DNA of 64,000 bases from an uncultured Dysosmobacter sp. (GCA_934563745.1 CAKTHE010000001.1:138344-202343), one strand, 5' to 3'. Positions 41,897 to 50,609 are shown, numbered from the stretch's first letter. Notes: generated from the sequence alone by a model not told the origin. Translations and numbers: made by a program.

Positions 41897-43546
41897 ATGG
41901 CAAAGTTTATTACGGCGGCAGAGGCCGCTGCGCTGATCCCGGATGGAGCCACCATCGGTACGGCGGGCATGGGAATGTCCGGCTGGGCGGAAGAAGTGGC
42001 CTGCGCGATCCGGGATCGTTTCCGGGAGACCGGACACCCCTGCGGACTGGATCTGCATCACGGCAGCGCCATGGGCGACTGGGGATATGGCAATCAGTTT
42101 GACGGCTGGGACCGGACCCGCCGTCCGGGCGGACCGGACGAGAGTCACGGCAGCCGCGGCGTCACCCGCCTGGGTGAGGCCGGACCGGGTCTTGTGACCC
42201 GCTGGGTGGGCGGCCATGTGGGCAGCGCCTTTACCCTGCGGGAGCTGGCCGCCCAGGAAAAGCTGGAGTGCTTCTGCCTGCCGCAGGGCGTGGCCGTGAA
42301 CCTGTGGCGTGAGATTGCCGCCGGCCGGCCGGGTCTTTTCACCAAGGTGGGTCTGGGCACGTTTGTGGATCCCCGGGTGGAAGGCGGCCGCATGAACAAA
42401 AGCGCCAAGGGGAACATTGCCGAGCTTGTGGAAGTAAACGGCGAGGAGTATCTGTTTTATAAGAGCTTTCCCCTGAATGTGGCGCTGCTGCGGGGCACCA
42501 TCGCCGACGAAAAGGGCAACATTTCCTTCGCCCACGAAAGCGTCATCAACGAGGGCCTGGCCGTGGCCGAAGCCGCCCATAATTCCGGCGGCATCGTGAT
42601 CGTGCAGGTGGAATATGTCACCAAGGCGGAGACGCTTTCACCCAAAGACGTGAAGATCCCGGGCATTCTGGTGGACTATGTGGTGCAGGCCACGGATCCC
42701 ATGGCCTGCTGGCAGACCGAGGGGACCTATTGGGATCCCTCTTATTCCGGTCAGATCCGTCGGCCGCTCAAGGCGATTCCGGCCATGCCCCTGAACGAGC
42801 GGAAGGTCATCGCCCGCCGCTGCGCGATGGAAGTGCCGGCCGGAGCGGTTTTAAATCTGGGTGTGGGCATCCCGGCGGATATGGGCAGCGTAATCACGGA
42901 AGAGGGGCTTCTGGATCAGGTGACCATGTCCGCGGAAAGCGGCATGATCGGCGGCGTGATGTGTCCGCTTCCCAATTTCGGCAGCAGCTATAACCCCGAG
43001 TGCACCCTGGAGCACAACGCCATCTTTGACATGATCCACGGCGGCGGACTGGATATTACCTGCCTGGGCCTGGGTGAGTGCGACGAGGAAGGCAACATCA
43101 ACGTCAGCAAGTTCGGTCCCCGGCTCAGCGGCCCCGGCGGATTTATCGACATCACCAACGCGACGCCGCGGGTGGTGTTCTGCGGGACCTTTATGGGGAA
43201 GGCCAAGTGCGCCGTGGGCGACGGAAAGCTGACCATTGTGCAGGAAGGCACCATCAAGAAGTTTTTGAAGCATGTGGAACAGATCACCTTTGCCGGCCGC
43301 TATGCAAAGCCGGGACAGGAGATCCTTTATGTTACCGAACGCTGCGTGTTCCAGCTGATCGACGGGAAGATGACCCTGACCGAGATCGCCCCCGGCGTTG
43401 AACTGGAGCGGGATATTCTGGCCCATATGGACTTTACGCCCGTGATCTCACCGGATCTCAAGACCATGGATCCCGGCCTGTTCCAGGAGCACTGGGGCGG
43501 CCTGGCCCAGGCGATGAGCCGCAACGAAGTAAAGCGCGAAGCTTAA
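41897..43546 (+). CDS. Family I CoA-transferase, fused alpha/beta (YdiF/propionate type)
   Basis: This is a 549-residue acyl-CoA:acetate/3-keto acid-type transferase with both subunits in one chain. The alpha half (1-280) starts FITAAEAAALIPDGATI and has VGGHVGS. The beta half carries the catalytic Glu347 in MSAESGMIGG. Residues about 60-97 are a Gly/Arg/Asp-rich insert (GWDRTRRPGGPDESHGSRG) that is not usual in the family and may alter substrate entry. It lies between two family III genes in the same operon. Its acceptor is probably acetate or another short acid; this is inferred. Confidence 0.9.
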   Translation: MAKFITAAEAAALIPDGATIGTAGMGMSGWAEEVACAIRDRFRETGHPCGLDLHHGSAMGDWGYGNQFDGWDRTRRPGGPDESHGSRGVTRLGEAGPGLVTRWVGGHVGSAFTLRELAAQEKLECFCLPQGVAVNLWREIAAGRPGLFTKVGLGTFVDPRVEGGRMNKSAKGNIAELVEVNGEEYLFYKSFPLNVALLRGTIADEKGNISFAHESVINEGLAVAEAAHNSGGIVIVQVEYVTKAETLSPKDVKIPGILVDYVVQATDPMACWQTEGTYWDPSYSGQIRRPLKAIPAMPLNERKVIARRCAMEVPAGAVLNLGVGIPADMGSVITEEGLLDQVTMSAESGMIGGVMCPLPNFGSSYNPECTLEHNAIFDMIHGGGLDITCLGLGECDEEGNINVSKFGPRLSGPGGFIDITNATPRVVFCGTFMGKAKCAVGDGKLTIVQEGTIKKFLKHVEQITFAGRYAKPGQEILYVTERCVFQLIDGKMTLTEIAPGVELERDILAHMDFTPVISPDLKTMDPGLFQEHWGGLAQAMSRNEVKREA

Positions 43547-43557
43547 AAAGAAAAGAG

Positions 43558-43578
43558 CCCGCGCCGGAGCGGCGCGGG
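43558..43578 (+). other. Intercistronic stem-loop
   Basis: CCCGCGCC and GGCGCGGG pair around GGAGC between the family I and the second family III CoA-transferase genes; there is no T-tract. Confidence 0.5.
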
Positions 43579-43604
43579 AGGGAATATGAAAGGAGTTGGC
43601 TTTA

Positions 43605-44828
43605 ATGAAAGAAATCGGACCGCTGAGCGGTTATCGCGTTTTGGACATGACGCAGTTTGAATCCGGAACGGTCTGCACGGAGACTCTGGCCTGGCTGGGC
43701 GCGGAGGTTTGGAAGGTGGAGCGCCCCATCAAGGGTGAGCTGGGCCGCTATTCCATTGCCGAGCCGGATAAGGACGCCGTCGGCTTTATCATCCTGAACA
43801 TGAATAAGCGTTCCATCACCTGCAATATGAAGAGCCCGGAGGGCAAGGAGCTGATCCAGAAGCTGATCGGCCAGGTGGATGTGCTGGTGGAGAACATGGG
43901 TCCCGGCTCCATTGACAACCTGGGCTTCAGCTATGAGGCCTGCAAGGCCATCAACCCCAAGATCATCTATGCCCAGATCAAGGGCTTCGGCATGGACGGT
44001 CCCTTCCGGGACTATCCTGCCTTCAACCCCATCGCTGCGGCTGTGGGCGGCATGGCGGCCGTGACCGGCGAACCCGGTGAAAAGCCCTGCCAGAGCGGCA
44101 TGAACGTGGCGGATTCCGGCGCGGGCTATATGTGCGCCATGAGCATCATCGCGGCCCTGCTGCAGCGGGAGCGCCAGGGCGTGGGCCAGCGGGTGGAAGT
44201 CGCCATGCAGGATACGGTGGTGGCCTTCGGCCGCTCCAACTGGGAGCCGTATTACCGGGATGGCCGTCCGCCCAAGCGCGTGGGCAGCGGCATGCCCATG
44301 GAGAATGTGGCGCCCTGCGGCATGTATCCCTGCAAGCCCTTCGGCGAAAACGACTATGTCCATATTTATTGCTCCCGCCATCCGGGCAGCAAGCAGTGGG
44401 ATAATCTGTGCGATGTGATCGGTCGGCCGGATCTGAAGGAGGCCAACTGCCCCGAGTGCTCCACGCCGCGCCTGCGTTATCAGAATATCCAGATCGTCAA
44501 CGAGGCGATCATGGCCTGGACCAGCCAGCATGATAAGAAAGAGGCCATGGACCTTCTGTGCAGAGCGGATGTGCCCACCGGTGCGGTGATGGATACCGAC
44601 GACATCACCCACGACGCTTACCTCCTCAAGCGCGGCACCATGGTGGAGATCGACAGCAAGGACCGCGGCAAGCTGGTGATCCCCGGCTTCGCGCCCCGCA
44701 TGTCGGAGAATCATGTGCCCTATAAGCCCTCTCCCGCCCTGGGCGACGCCAACGAGGAAGTCTACGGCGGCGTGCTGGGCCTGAGCGAGGCGGAACTGGC
44801 CGAACTGAAGGCAAAGAAGATCATCTGA
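43605..44828 (+). CDS. Family III CoA-transferase (CaiB/BaiF), copy 2
   Basis: This is a 407-residue paralogue of the 40541 gene with the same signatures and catalytic Asp170 (NVADSGAG). I use ATG 43605, nine bases after AAAGGAG; a TTG at 43596 is possible. The two copies differ most near residues 51-90 and around 150-165 (GVMVSATG versus GGMAAVTG), next to the active site, so they may handle different acyl partners. It is the last gene of the operon and is followed by a strong terminator. Confidence 0.92.
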   Translation: MKEIGPLSGYRVLDMTQFESGTVCTETLAWLGAEVWKVERPIKGELGRYSIAEPDKDAVGFIILNMNKRSITCNMKSPEGKELIQKLIGQVDVLVENMGPGSIDNLGFSYEACKAINPKIIYAQIKGFGMDGPFRDYPAFNPIAAAVGGMAAVTGEPGEKPCQSGMNVADSGAGYMCAMSIIAALLQRERQGVGQRVEVAMQDTVVAFGRSNWEPYYRDGRPPKRVGSGMPMENVAPCGMYPCKPFGENDYVHIYCSRHPGSKQWDNLCDVIGRPDLKEANCPECSTPRLRYQNIQIVNEAIMAWTSQHDKKEAMDLLCRADVPTGAVMDTDDITHDAYLLKRGTMVEIDSKDRGKLVIPGFAPRMSENHVPYKPSPALGDANEEVYGGVLGLSEAELAELKAKKII

Positions 44829-44852
44829 GCATCGTCCTTACGCAGTGAAAGG

Positions 44853-44889
44853 AAAAGCGCGTCCGGCCGCCGGCCGGACGCGCTTTTTT
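44853..44889 (+). terminator. Terminator of the CoA-transferase operon
   Basis: AAAGCGCGTCCGGCCG and CGGCCGGACGCGCTTT pair, followed by T residues. Confidence 0.9.
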
Positions 44890-44896
44890 GCAAGAC

Positions 44897-44925
44897 TTGC
44901 CAAGGGCTTCCGGGTATGCTATGCT
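44897..44925 (+). promoter_or_regulatory. Promoter of the DUF2238-like gene
   Basis: TTGCCA (44897-44902) and TATGCT (44920-44925) have a 17-base spacer, about 80 bases before the start codon. Confidence 0.6.
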
Positions 44926-45006
44926 GATAAGAATCAAAAATGAAGAGGGAACACGCAGCCGGCAGGGCGGCTTTGACCGCCGACCGGACGCAGAGGAGGA
45001 GACCTT

Positions 45007-45900
45007 ATGAGAAAGAAAAGTCGGCCGCGGGGAGAGCGCAAGCGCATCTTCAAGCAGGCCTTGAACCAGGAACTGCGGGAGCATAAAAGCTCCTTCCTTG
45101 TTTTTTATGTGCTGCGGGCGCTGGTGGTCGTCACGCTGGTGCGCCAGATTATGCTGCACAGCTATGAAAGCGCCTTCTTCTGCGTGCTGACCATCGTGCT
45201 GCTGTATGTGCCCAGCTGGGTGCAGGTGAAGCTGCGGATCGAATTGCCGCCGCCGCTGGAGATCACGATTTTGTGCTTCATCTTTGCCGCAGAGATCCTG
45301 GGGGAGGTCAATGCCTTTTACGTGCGGATCCCGGGCTGGGATACCATGCTGCATACCATCAACGGATTTTTGGCAGCGGCGGTAGGATTTTCCCTGGTCG
45401 TGCTTCTCAATGACGACAAGAGACTGACATTTGACCTGTCGCCCTTTTTCCTGGCGCTGACCGCTTTTTGCTTTTCCATGACCATCGGCGTATTGTGGGA
45501 GTTTTTTGAGTTTGGGATGGACTGGTTTTTTCACACCGACATGCAGAAGGACACCGTGATCCATGCGCTGTATTCCGTTGCGCTGGACCTAACCCGATCC
45601 AATCGGGTCGTGGGGATCCAGGGGATCGGGGAGGTTCTGGTCAACGGGCAGGATCTGGGCCTGGGCGGCTATCTGGACATTGGCCTGATCGACACGATGA
45701 AGGATCTGTTTGTGAACTTTATCGGGGCGGTGGTCTTTTCCGTCACCGGATTTTTCTATGCCCGCAGCAAAGGGGAACGGCGGACCCCGGCGCAGAATTT
45801 TGTTCCCAGCGTCAAAGAGGCGGACCGGGATTATCTGCGGCAGGCCCGGGAGCAGGCAGAGGCCGCCCGGAAAGCGGAGGAACCGCCGGAGAAAAGCTGA
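45007..45900 (+). CDS. DUF2238-like integral membrane protein
   Basis: This is a 297-residue membrane protein with a basic N-terminus, about six membrane segments and a charged, Ala/Glu-rich C-terminal tail (255-297). The segments GWDTMLHTINGFLAAAVGF (about 116-134) and GVLWEFFEFGMDWFF (about 162-176), with conserved acidic and His residues inside the membrane, resemble the DUF2238/YjdF family. Function is unknown. It forms a single-gene unit between two terminators. AGAGGAGGAGACCTT precedes ATG 45007. Confidence 0.7.
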   Translation: MRKKSRPRGERKRIFKQALNQELREHKSSFLVFYVLRALVVVTLVRQIMLHSYESAFFCVLTIVLLYVPSWVQVKLRIELPPPLEITILCFIFAAEILGEVNAFYVRIPGWDTMLHTINGFLAAAVGFSLVVLLNDDKRLTFDLSPFFLALTAFCFSMTIGVLWEFFEFGMDWFFHTDMQKDTVIHALYSVALDLTRSNRVVGIQGIGEVLVNGQDLGLGGYLDIGLIDTMKDLFVNFIGAVVFSVTGFFYARSKGERRTPAQNFVPSVKEADRDYLRQAREQAEAARKAEEPPEKS

Positions 45901-45902
45901 AC

Positions 45903-45934
45903 AAAAAGCCGCAGCCCAAAAGGCTGCGGCTTTT
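45903..45934. terminator. Bidirectional terminator
   Basis: AAAAGCCGCAGCC and GGCTGCGGCTTTT form a stem between the convergent DUF2238-like and RidA genes. Confidence 0.88.
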
Positions 45935-45964
45935 GCGTACGGACAGATCGGGACGGCCGGGTTG

Positions 45965-46345
45965 TCACTTGGCGGCGATGGCTTCGATCTCGACCAGAGC
46001 ATCCTTGGGCAGACGGGCCATCTGCACGGCCGAACGGGTGGGGAAGCTGCCCTCCGTGAAGAACTCGGCATACACCGCGTTCATGGCGGCAAAGTCATTC
46101 ATGTCCTGCAGGAAGACCGTGGTTTTAATGACCTGATCCATGGAGGAGCCGGCGGCTTCCAGAATGGCCCGGACATTGCAGAGGGACTGGCGGGTCTGCT
46201 CGGCGATTCCGCCGGGGATCAGGGCGCCGGTGGCCGGGTCGATGGGGATCTGGCCGGAGGTATAGACCAGGGAGCCGACGATGCAGCCCTGGGAATAGGG
46301 ACCGATGGCGGCCGGAGCCTGCGGGGTGGAAACGATGGTTTTCAT
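45965..46345 (-). CDS. RidA/YjgF-family enamine/imine deaminase
   Basis: This 126-residue protein has the full RidA signature: GPYSQG (16-21), YTSGQIPIDPATG (28-40), NVRAILEAAGS and FPTRSAVQMARLPKDALVEI, with the catalytic Arg of the Arg-Ser pair at about 104. RidA hydrolyses reactive 2-aminoacrylate and similar enamines from PLP enzymes to keto acids and ammonia. It is a single gene, convergent with the gene on its right side of the map and divergent from the thioesterase gene. Confidence 0.93.
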   Translation of the reverse strand: MKTIVSTPQAPAAIGPYSQGCIVGSLVYTSGQIPIDPATGALIPGGIAEQTRQSLCNVRAILEAAGSSMDQVIKTTVFLQDMNDFAAMNAVYAEFFTEGSFPTRSAVQMARLPKDALVEIEAIAAK

Positions 46346-46435
46346 AAAAAGCCTCCTTTGTTTCTTAGCGGGTCGTTTCTATCATATCCGCGGGGAGAGG
46401 GAAAGTCAATGCTGGGCCCGGCGGGGAAAACGCCC

Positions 46436-46464
46436 TTGAGGGAAAGCGGATTTTATGGTATAAT
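46436..46464 (+). promoter_or_regulatory. Promoter of the thioesterase gene
   Basis: TTGAGG (46436-46441) and TATAAT (46459-46464) are separated by 17 bases. Confidence 0.7.
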
Positions 46465-46502
46465 AAAAAAGCCCGGACAGGGCTTGGATGAGGAGGATCA
46501 TT

Positions 46503-47276
46503 TTGGAAGATTTAAAGCAATGGCTGACGGAAAACAGCTATACCCGCCAGGAGGAGCTGATCCTGGGCAACTGCGACGCGCATCGCCGGGCCCGGATGGG
46601 CACACTGCTGGGGATCGCGGCGGCCGTGGCGGGGCTTGACTATGATGCCCGGGGACTGACCTATGAGACGCTTTATGCCATGCATCAGGCATTTTTGCTC
46701 TCCCGCCTGACGCTGAAGATCCACCGCCACCCCATGGCGGGTGAGCGGCTGACGGTGACGACCTGGGAGGACGGCACCAAGGGGGTGCACCTGCAGCGCA
46801 ATTATGAAATGGAGGACGCGCAGGGCTGCGTGTGCGTGTCGGGGAAGAGCGACTGGATCCTGGTGGACCCGGAAGACCGGAAGATCCTGCGGCCCTCGGC
46901 CTTTACGGCCAAGGCTTTTACCGTGTGCCCCAAGGAGATTGATTGCCCCAAGTGCGGCAAGATCCTGCTGCCGGCCCAGGGGCTGGAGGATCTGGGGACC
47001 CATCGGGTGCGATACTCGGAACTGGATGGAAACGGCCACCTGCACAGCGGGCATTACGGGAACCTGATTTGGGACCATCTGCCCTCTGAGCTGCAGTATG
47101 CGCCGATCCGCCTGTTTTCCATTAATTACAGCAAAGAGGCTGTCGGCGGCGAGGAACTGGCGCTCTATGGCTTCCGGGAAGGGCATACCTATCGCATGGA
47201 GGGCCTTGCCGGAGGAGAGCGCTGCTTTACCTGCGCCTGCGAATTTGAAGAGGAGATCGGCCCGGAGCCTGTATGA
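46503..47276 (+). CDS. Acyl-ACP thioesterase
   Basis: This is a 257-residue double hot-dog protein of the acyl-ACP thioesterase family. The start is taken as TTG 46503 because AGGAGG lies six bases upstream; an in-frame ATG at 46488 would place that signal inside the gene. Residues 1-130 and 150-257 are the two hot-dog repeats. The second contains YSELDGNGHLHSGHYGNLIWD (about 172-192), with the Asn/His catalytic residues of FatA/FatB-like enzymes. It releases fatty acids from ACP. The metallo-hydrolase gene follows 29 bases later. Confidence 0.85.
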   Translation: MEDLKQWLTENSYTRQEELILGNCDAHRRARMGTLLGIAAAVAGLDYDARGLTYETLYAMHQAFLLSRLTLKIHRHPMAGERLTVTTWEDGTKGVHLQRNYEMEDAQGCVCVSGKSDWILVDPEDRKILRPSAFTAKAFTVCPKEIDCPKCGKILLPAQGLEDLGTHRVRYSELDGNGHLHSGHYGNLIWDHLPSELQYAPIRLFSINYSKEAVGGEELALYGFREGHTYRMEGLAGGERCFTCACEFEEEIGPEPV

Positions 47277-47305
47277 CCGGCGGCCCGGAGGAAAGGAGCG
47301 CGCGT

Positions 47306-47926
47306 ATGAAGATCACATGGCGGGGACACGCCTGCTTTACGCTGGAGCAGGATGGATATGTGATTGCGGTGGACCCCTATCAGGCGATGGAGGGCTATCC
47401 GCCGCTGCGGGAAGCGGCCCACGCGGTTTTCTGCAGTCACGAGCATTTTGATCACAACGGCCGCGCAGCTGTGACCCTTTTGCCGGAGCGGCCGAGCCCC
47501 TTTACCGTCACGGAGGTGCCCTCCTTTCACGACGAGGTCCGGGGGGCCAGGCGGGGACCGAACACGGTACGGATCTTTTCCGCCGGCGGCGTGCGGGTAT
47601 GCCACCTGGGAGATCTGGGCCATGCCCTTTCGGAGGAGCAGTGCCGGCTGATCGGCCCGTGCGATGTGCTGTTTGTGCCGGTCGGCGGCGTCTATACGCT
47701 GGATGCTGCCGCTGCGGCGGAGACGGTGCACATGCTGGCGCCCCGCTGCGCGGTTCCCATGCATTATGCCCACCCGCCCTATGGGCTGGGGGAGCTGGCC
47801 ACGGTGGAGGATTTCTTGAGCCGCTTTGCACCGGAGACGGTGACGCGGCTGAACGGAAATTCCTTCTCGGTTCCCGACGCCCCGGAAGGGATCGTGGTTC
47901 CCGCTTTTGTTCCGGAAGGGGAATAA
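47306..47926 (+). CDS. MBL-fold hydrolase (UlaG/UPF0173-like)
   Basis: This is a 206-residue protein from ATG 47306 (GAAAGGAGCGCGCGT). It is a minimal metallo-beta-lactamase fold: WRGHACF at the start, the metal motif SHEHFDHNG (about 47-55), VPSFHDE and VRVCHLGDLGH as further ligands, and a final AVPMHYAHPP. This matches UlaG/UPF0173-type proteins, which act on small phosphoesters or lactones. The substrate is unknown. It is probably co-transcribed with the thioesterase gene. Confidence 0.85.
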   Translation: MKITWRGHACFTLEQDGYVIAVDPYQAMEGYPPLREAAHAVFCSHEHFDHNGRAAVTLLPERPSPFTVTEVPSFHDEVRGARRGPNTVRIFSAGGVRVCHLGDLGHALSEEQCRLIGPCDVLFVPVGGVYTLDAAAAAETVHMLAPRCAVPMHYAHPPYGLGELATVEDFLSRFAPETVTRLNGNSFSVPDAPEGIVVPAFVPEGE

Positions 47927-47949
47927 ATGCAGCCAAACCGCATACAATG

Positions 47950-47984
47950 AAGCTGCGCCCCAAAACGGGACGCAGCTTTTTTGC
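47950..47984 (+). terminator. Terminator after the MBL gene
   Basis: AAGCTGCGCCCC and GGGACGCAGCTT pair and are followed by TTTTTTG. Confidence 0.85.
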
Positions 47985-47997
47985 GGAGGTGGACCGG

Positions 47998-48528
47998 ATG
48001 CGGAAACGACGGTTTTACTGGGAGCTGGCAGGCTTCATCTGGACGGGAGCTGCCGGCACGGCGCTTCATTTTTTCTACGAGTGGAGCGGGTACAGCCGCT
48101 GGGCCGCCGTGATCTCCGCCGTCAATGAGTCCACATGGGAGCATATGAAGCTTTTGCTGGTACCGCTTTTTCTATTTTCACTGGTGCAGGTCTGGTTTGC
48201 CGACGAGCCGAATTTTCTGGCGGTTCGCGGCTTGTCCGCACTGATCGGCACGGCGCTGATCCCGATCCTTTACTATACCTATACCGGCGCCTGGGGGCGG
48301 CACGAGACTTGGATAGACATCGGGATTTTTTTCGTTGCGGCGGCAGTGACCTTCTGGCTGGACAGCCGTTGGCTGCACCGGGGCCGCTTTGCCGCCGGCT
48401 GGCAGCAGGTTTTGGGTGTGGTCCTTTTGTGGGGCCTGATGGCGCTGTTTATCTTCTTTACAAACCGGACGCCTCATTGGGCGCTTTTCCGGGACCCGCA
48501 GACTGGTCTGTTCGGACCGGTGGTTTAG
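47998..48528 (+). CDS. DUF6512-like membrane protein
   Basis: This is a 176-residue membrane protein from ATG 47998 with GGAGGTGGACCG directly upstream. A longer frame beginning at 47947 lies within the preceding terminator and is rejected. It has about five membrane segments; NESTWEHMKLLLVP (about 44-57) is the most recognisable conserved stretch of this family in clostridia. Function is unknown. Confidence 0.68.
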   Translation: MRKRRFYWELAGFIWTGAAGTALHFFYEWSGYSRWAAVISAVNESTWEHMKLLLVPLFLFSLVQVWFADEPNFLAVRGLSALIGTALIPILYYTYTGAWGRHETWIDIGIFFVAAAVTFWLDSRWLHRGRFAAGWQQVLGVVLLWGLMALFIFFTNRTPHWALFRDPQTGLFGPVV

Positions 48529-48538
48529 ACGAGACACA

Positions 48539-48572
48539 GAATGCTCCCGTGCCGACGGCACGGGAGCATTCT
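48539..48572 (+). terminator. Stem-loop after the DUF6512-like gene
   Basis: AGAATGCTCCCGTGCC and GGCACGGGAGCATTCT pair; the T-tract is short. The next promoter starts directly after it. Confidence 0.65.
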
Positions 48573-48574
48573 AC

Positions 48575-48603
48575 TTGACCGGACCATCCCGGCAGCGTAT
48601 AAT
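48575..48603 (+). promoter_or_regulatory. Promoter of the XpaC-TelA-TPM operon
   Basis: TTGACC (48575-48580) and TATAAT (48598-48603) have a 17-base spacer. It is the strongest-looking promoter of this region. Confidence 0.8.
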
Positions 48604-48638
48604 AAGGAGCAAGAATCAAAGGAACGGAGGCAAGAGCT

Positions 48639-49349
48639 ATGACAACGCACAAGCCGGTGGCCCCGTATTATGCGGTGGCGATCACGTGGCTGGTATATGC
48701 CTGCTTTTTCCCGCTGTATGCACCCATGCATTATGTACTGATGGCAGTGGCCTCTGGGGTCGTTTTTTTCGTGACCGGCCTTTTCTGCAAAAGTGAGCCC
48801 CGGACGGAGGAGAAGACGGCTGCGGCGCCTGCTGCGGAAAAGAAGGAGCCGGAGTCTACAGGAGACCCGGAGGTGGACAAGATGCTCAAGGACGGGGCGC
48901 TTGCGCTTGCGGAGCTTAAGCGTCTGGACGCGAATATCGCCGATCCCGGAATTTCGGCGGACATCGTCCGTATGGAGCAGATCTCCGGAAAGATTTTTGA
49001 GCTGGTGAAGGAAAATCCGAAAAAGCTGCCGCAGATCCGACGGTTTATGGATTATTATCTGCCCACGACGCTGAAGCTGCTCAACGCCTATGACCGAGCC
49101 AGCTCGGCCGGGATCTCCGGCGAAAACGTGGATGCCACCAAGGCCAAGGTGGAGGGGATGACCCGTACCGTTGTGGCGGCCTTCGAAAAGCAGCTGGATG
49201 CGCTTTTTGGCGATGAGGCGCTGGACATTTCCACGGATATTACCGTCTTGGAGACGATGATGGCCCGGGAAGGGCTGACCGGTGAATCGCTGAAGGCGGA
49301 CGCGGCGCAGCCGGCGCCAGCCGATGATGGCATCCGGCTGGAGCTTTGA
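48639..49349 (+). CDS. XpaC-like (5-bromo-4-chloroindolyl phosphate hydrolysis) protein
   Basis: This is a 236-residue protein with two N-terminal membrane segments (about 8-50), a charged linker and a helical C-terminal domain (75-210) with KKLPQIRRFMDYYLPTTLKL, the signature of the XpaC family. XpaC proteins are regularly encoded next to TelA, as here (75 bases upstream of it). The historical link to phosphatase activity is indirect and its real role is unknown, possibly envelope stress. ATG 48639 has AACGGAGGCAAGAGCT. Confidence 0.85.
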   Translation: MTTHKPVAPYYAVAITWLVYACFFPLYAPMHYVLMAVASGVVFFVTGLFCKSEPRTEEKTAAAPAAEKKEPESTGDPEVDKMLKDGALALAELKRLDANIADPGISADIVRMEQISGKIFELVKENPKKLPQIRRFMDYYLPTTLKLLNAYDRASSAGISGENVDATKAKVEGMTRTVVAAFEKQLDALFGDEALDISTDITVLETMMAREGLTGESLKADAAQPAPADDGIRLEL

Positions 49350-49424
49350 GCACACGGAAGAGACAGCGAACCATTTGCGGCGGCCCAGCCGCTGACACTG
49401 AGGATATAAACGGAGGAAAAGACC

Positions 49425-50609
49425 ATGGCTGATGAAAAGAACGCAATGCCGGAACTGACGCTGGAGCCGCAGGCGGCCCAGGCTGCCGCTGTACCCGAAC
49501 TGACGCTGGATCCCACGATTTCCACGCCGGCTGCACCGGTTGTGGAGGAGGCAAAACCGGCGGCGGAGCCGGTGGAGATGGATGAGCGCCTGCTTTCTGA
49601 GGAAGAGAAGAAGGCAGTGGAGGAATTCTCCAAAAAGATCGACATTTCCGATTCCAACATGATCCTGCAGTACGGAGCCGCCGCCCAGAAGAATGTGGCC
49701 GGCTTTTCGGAAAATGCGCTCAACTCGGTCAAGACCAAGGACCTGGGCGAGATCGGGAAATCCCTTTCCGAGCTGGTTGTGGAGCTCAAGGGCTTTGGCG
49801 AAGAAGAGGATAAAAAGGGCCTGTTCGGCCTGTTCAAGAAGTCGGGCAACAAGCTGGAAACCATGAAGGCCCAGTATTCCAAGGTCGAGACCAATGTGGA
49901 TAAGATCGCCCGGGAGCTGGAGCAGCATCAGGTCACGCTGATGAAGGACGTGGCCATGTTCGACCAGATGTATGAGCTGAACCTGAAATATTATAAAGAA
50001 CTGACAATGTACATCCTGGCGGGCAAGAAGAAGCTGGAGGAGGTCCGCACCCGGGAGCTGCCGGAGCTCAAAGCCCGGGCGGAGCAGTCCGGCGCGCAGG
50101 AAGACGCGCAGGCGTATAATGATCGGGTGCAGATGTGCGAGCGCTTTGAAAAGAAGCTGCACGATCTGGAGCTGACCCGTATGATCTCGGTGCAGATGGG
50201 GCCCCAGACCCGGCTGCTGCAGAATAACGATACCCTGATGGTGGAGAAGATTCAGTCTTCGCTGGTCAATACCATCCCCCTGTGGAAGAGCCAAATGGTG
50301 CTGGCACTGGGGCTGGAACACAGCCGCCAGGCCACGGCCGCGCAGAGCGCGGTGACCAATATGACCAACGAGCTGCTGAAAAAGAACGCGGACATGCTGA
50401 AGATGGGCACGGTGCAGACCGCAAAAGAGGCTGAGCGCAGCATTGTGGACATCGAGACCCTCAAGCATACCAACGAGCAGCTGATCTCGACCTTGGATGA
50501 GGTGCTGAATATCCAGCGGGAAGGCGCGCAGAAGCGCAAAGAAGCGGAAGCGGAGCTGGGCAAGATCGAGGGCGAGCTCAAGCAGAAGCTGATGGAGCTG
50601 CATAACTAA
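49425..50609 (+). CDS. TelA-family toxic anion resistance protein
   Basis: This is a 394-residue soluble, helical protein. The first 50 residues are low complexity. The TelA domain (about 60-390) has DISDSNMILQYGAAAQKNVA, DMFDQMYELN-like and AGKKKLEEVRTRELPELKA segments and ends in a coiled coil. The family is associated with tellurite and nisin/lipid-antibiotic tolerance; the mechanism is not known. It is cotranscribed with XpaC and a TPM-domain protein, suggesting an envelope-stress unit. Confidence 0.92.
   Translation: MADEKNAMPELTLEPQAAQAAAVPELTLDPTISTPAAPVVEEAKPAAEPVEMDERLLSEEEKKAVEEFSKKIDISDSNMILQYGAAAQKNVAGFSENALNSVKTKDLGEIGKSLSELVVELKGFGEEEDKKGLFGLFKKSGNKLETMKAQYSKVETNVDKIARELEQHQVTLMKDVAMFDQMYELNLKYYKELTMYILAGKKKLEEVRTRELPELKARAEQSGAQEDAQAYNDRVQMCERFEKKLHDLELTRMISVQMGPQTRLLQNNDTLMVEKIQSSLVNTIPLWKSQMVLALGLEHSRQATAAQSAVTNMTNELLKKNADMLKMGTVQTAKEAERSIVDIETLKHTNEQLISTLDEVLNIQREGAQKRKEAEAELGKIEGELKQKLMELHN

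Noticed and set aside
47947..47997. Longer start for the DUF6512-like protein
   Set aside because: Those codons form the terminator hairpin of the preceding gene; ATG 47998 has GGAGGTG directly upstream.
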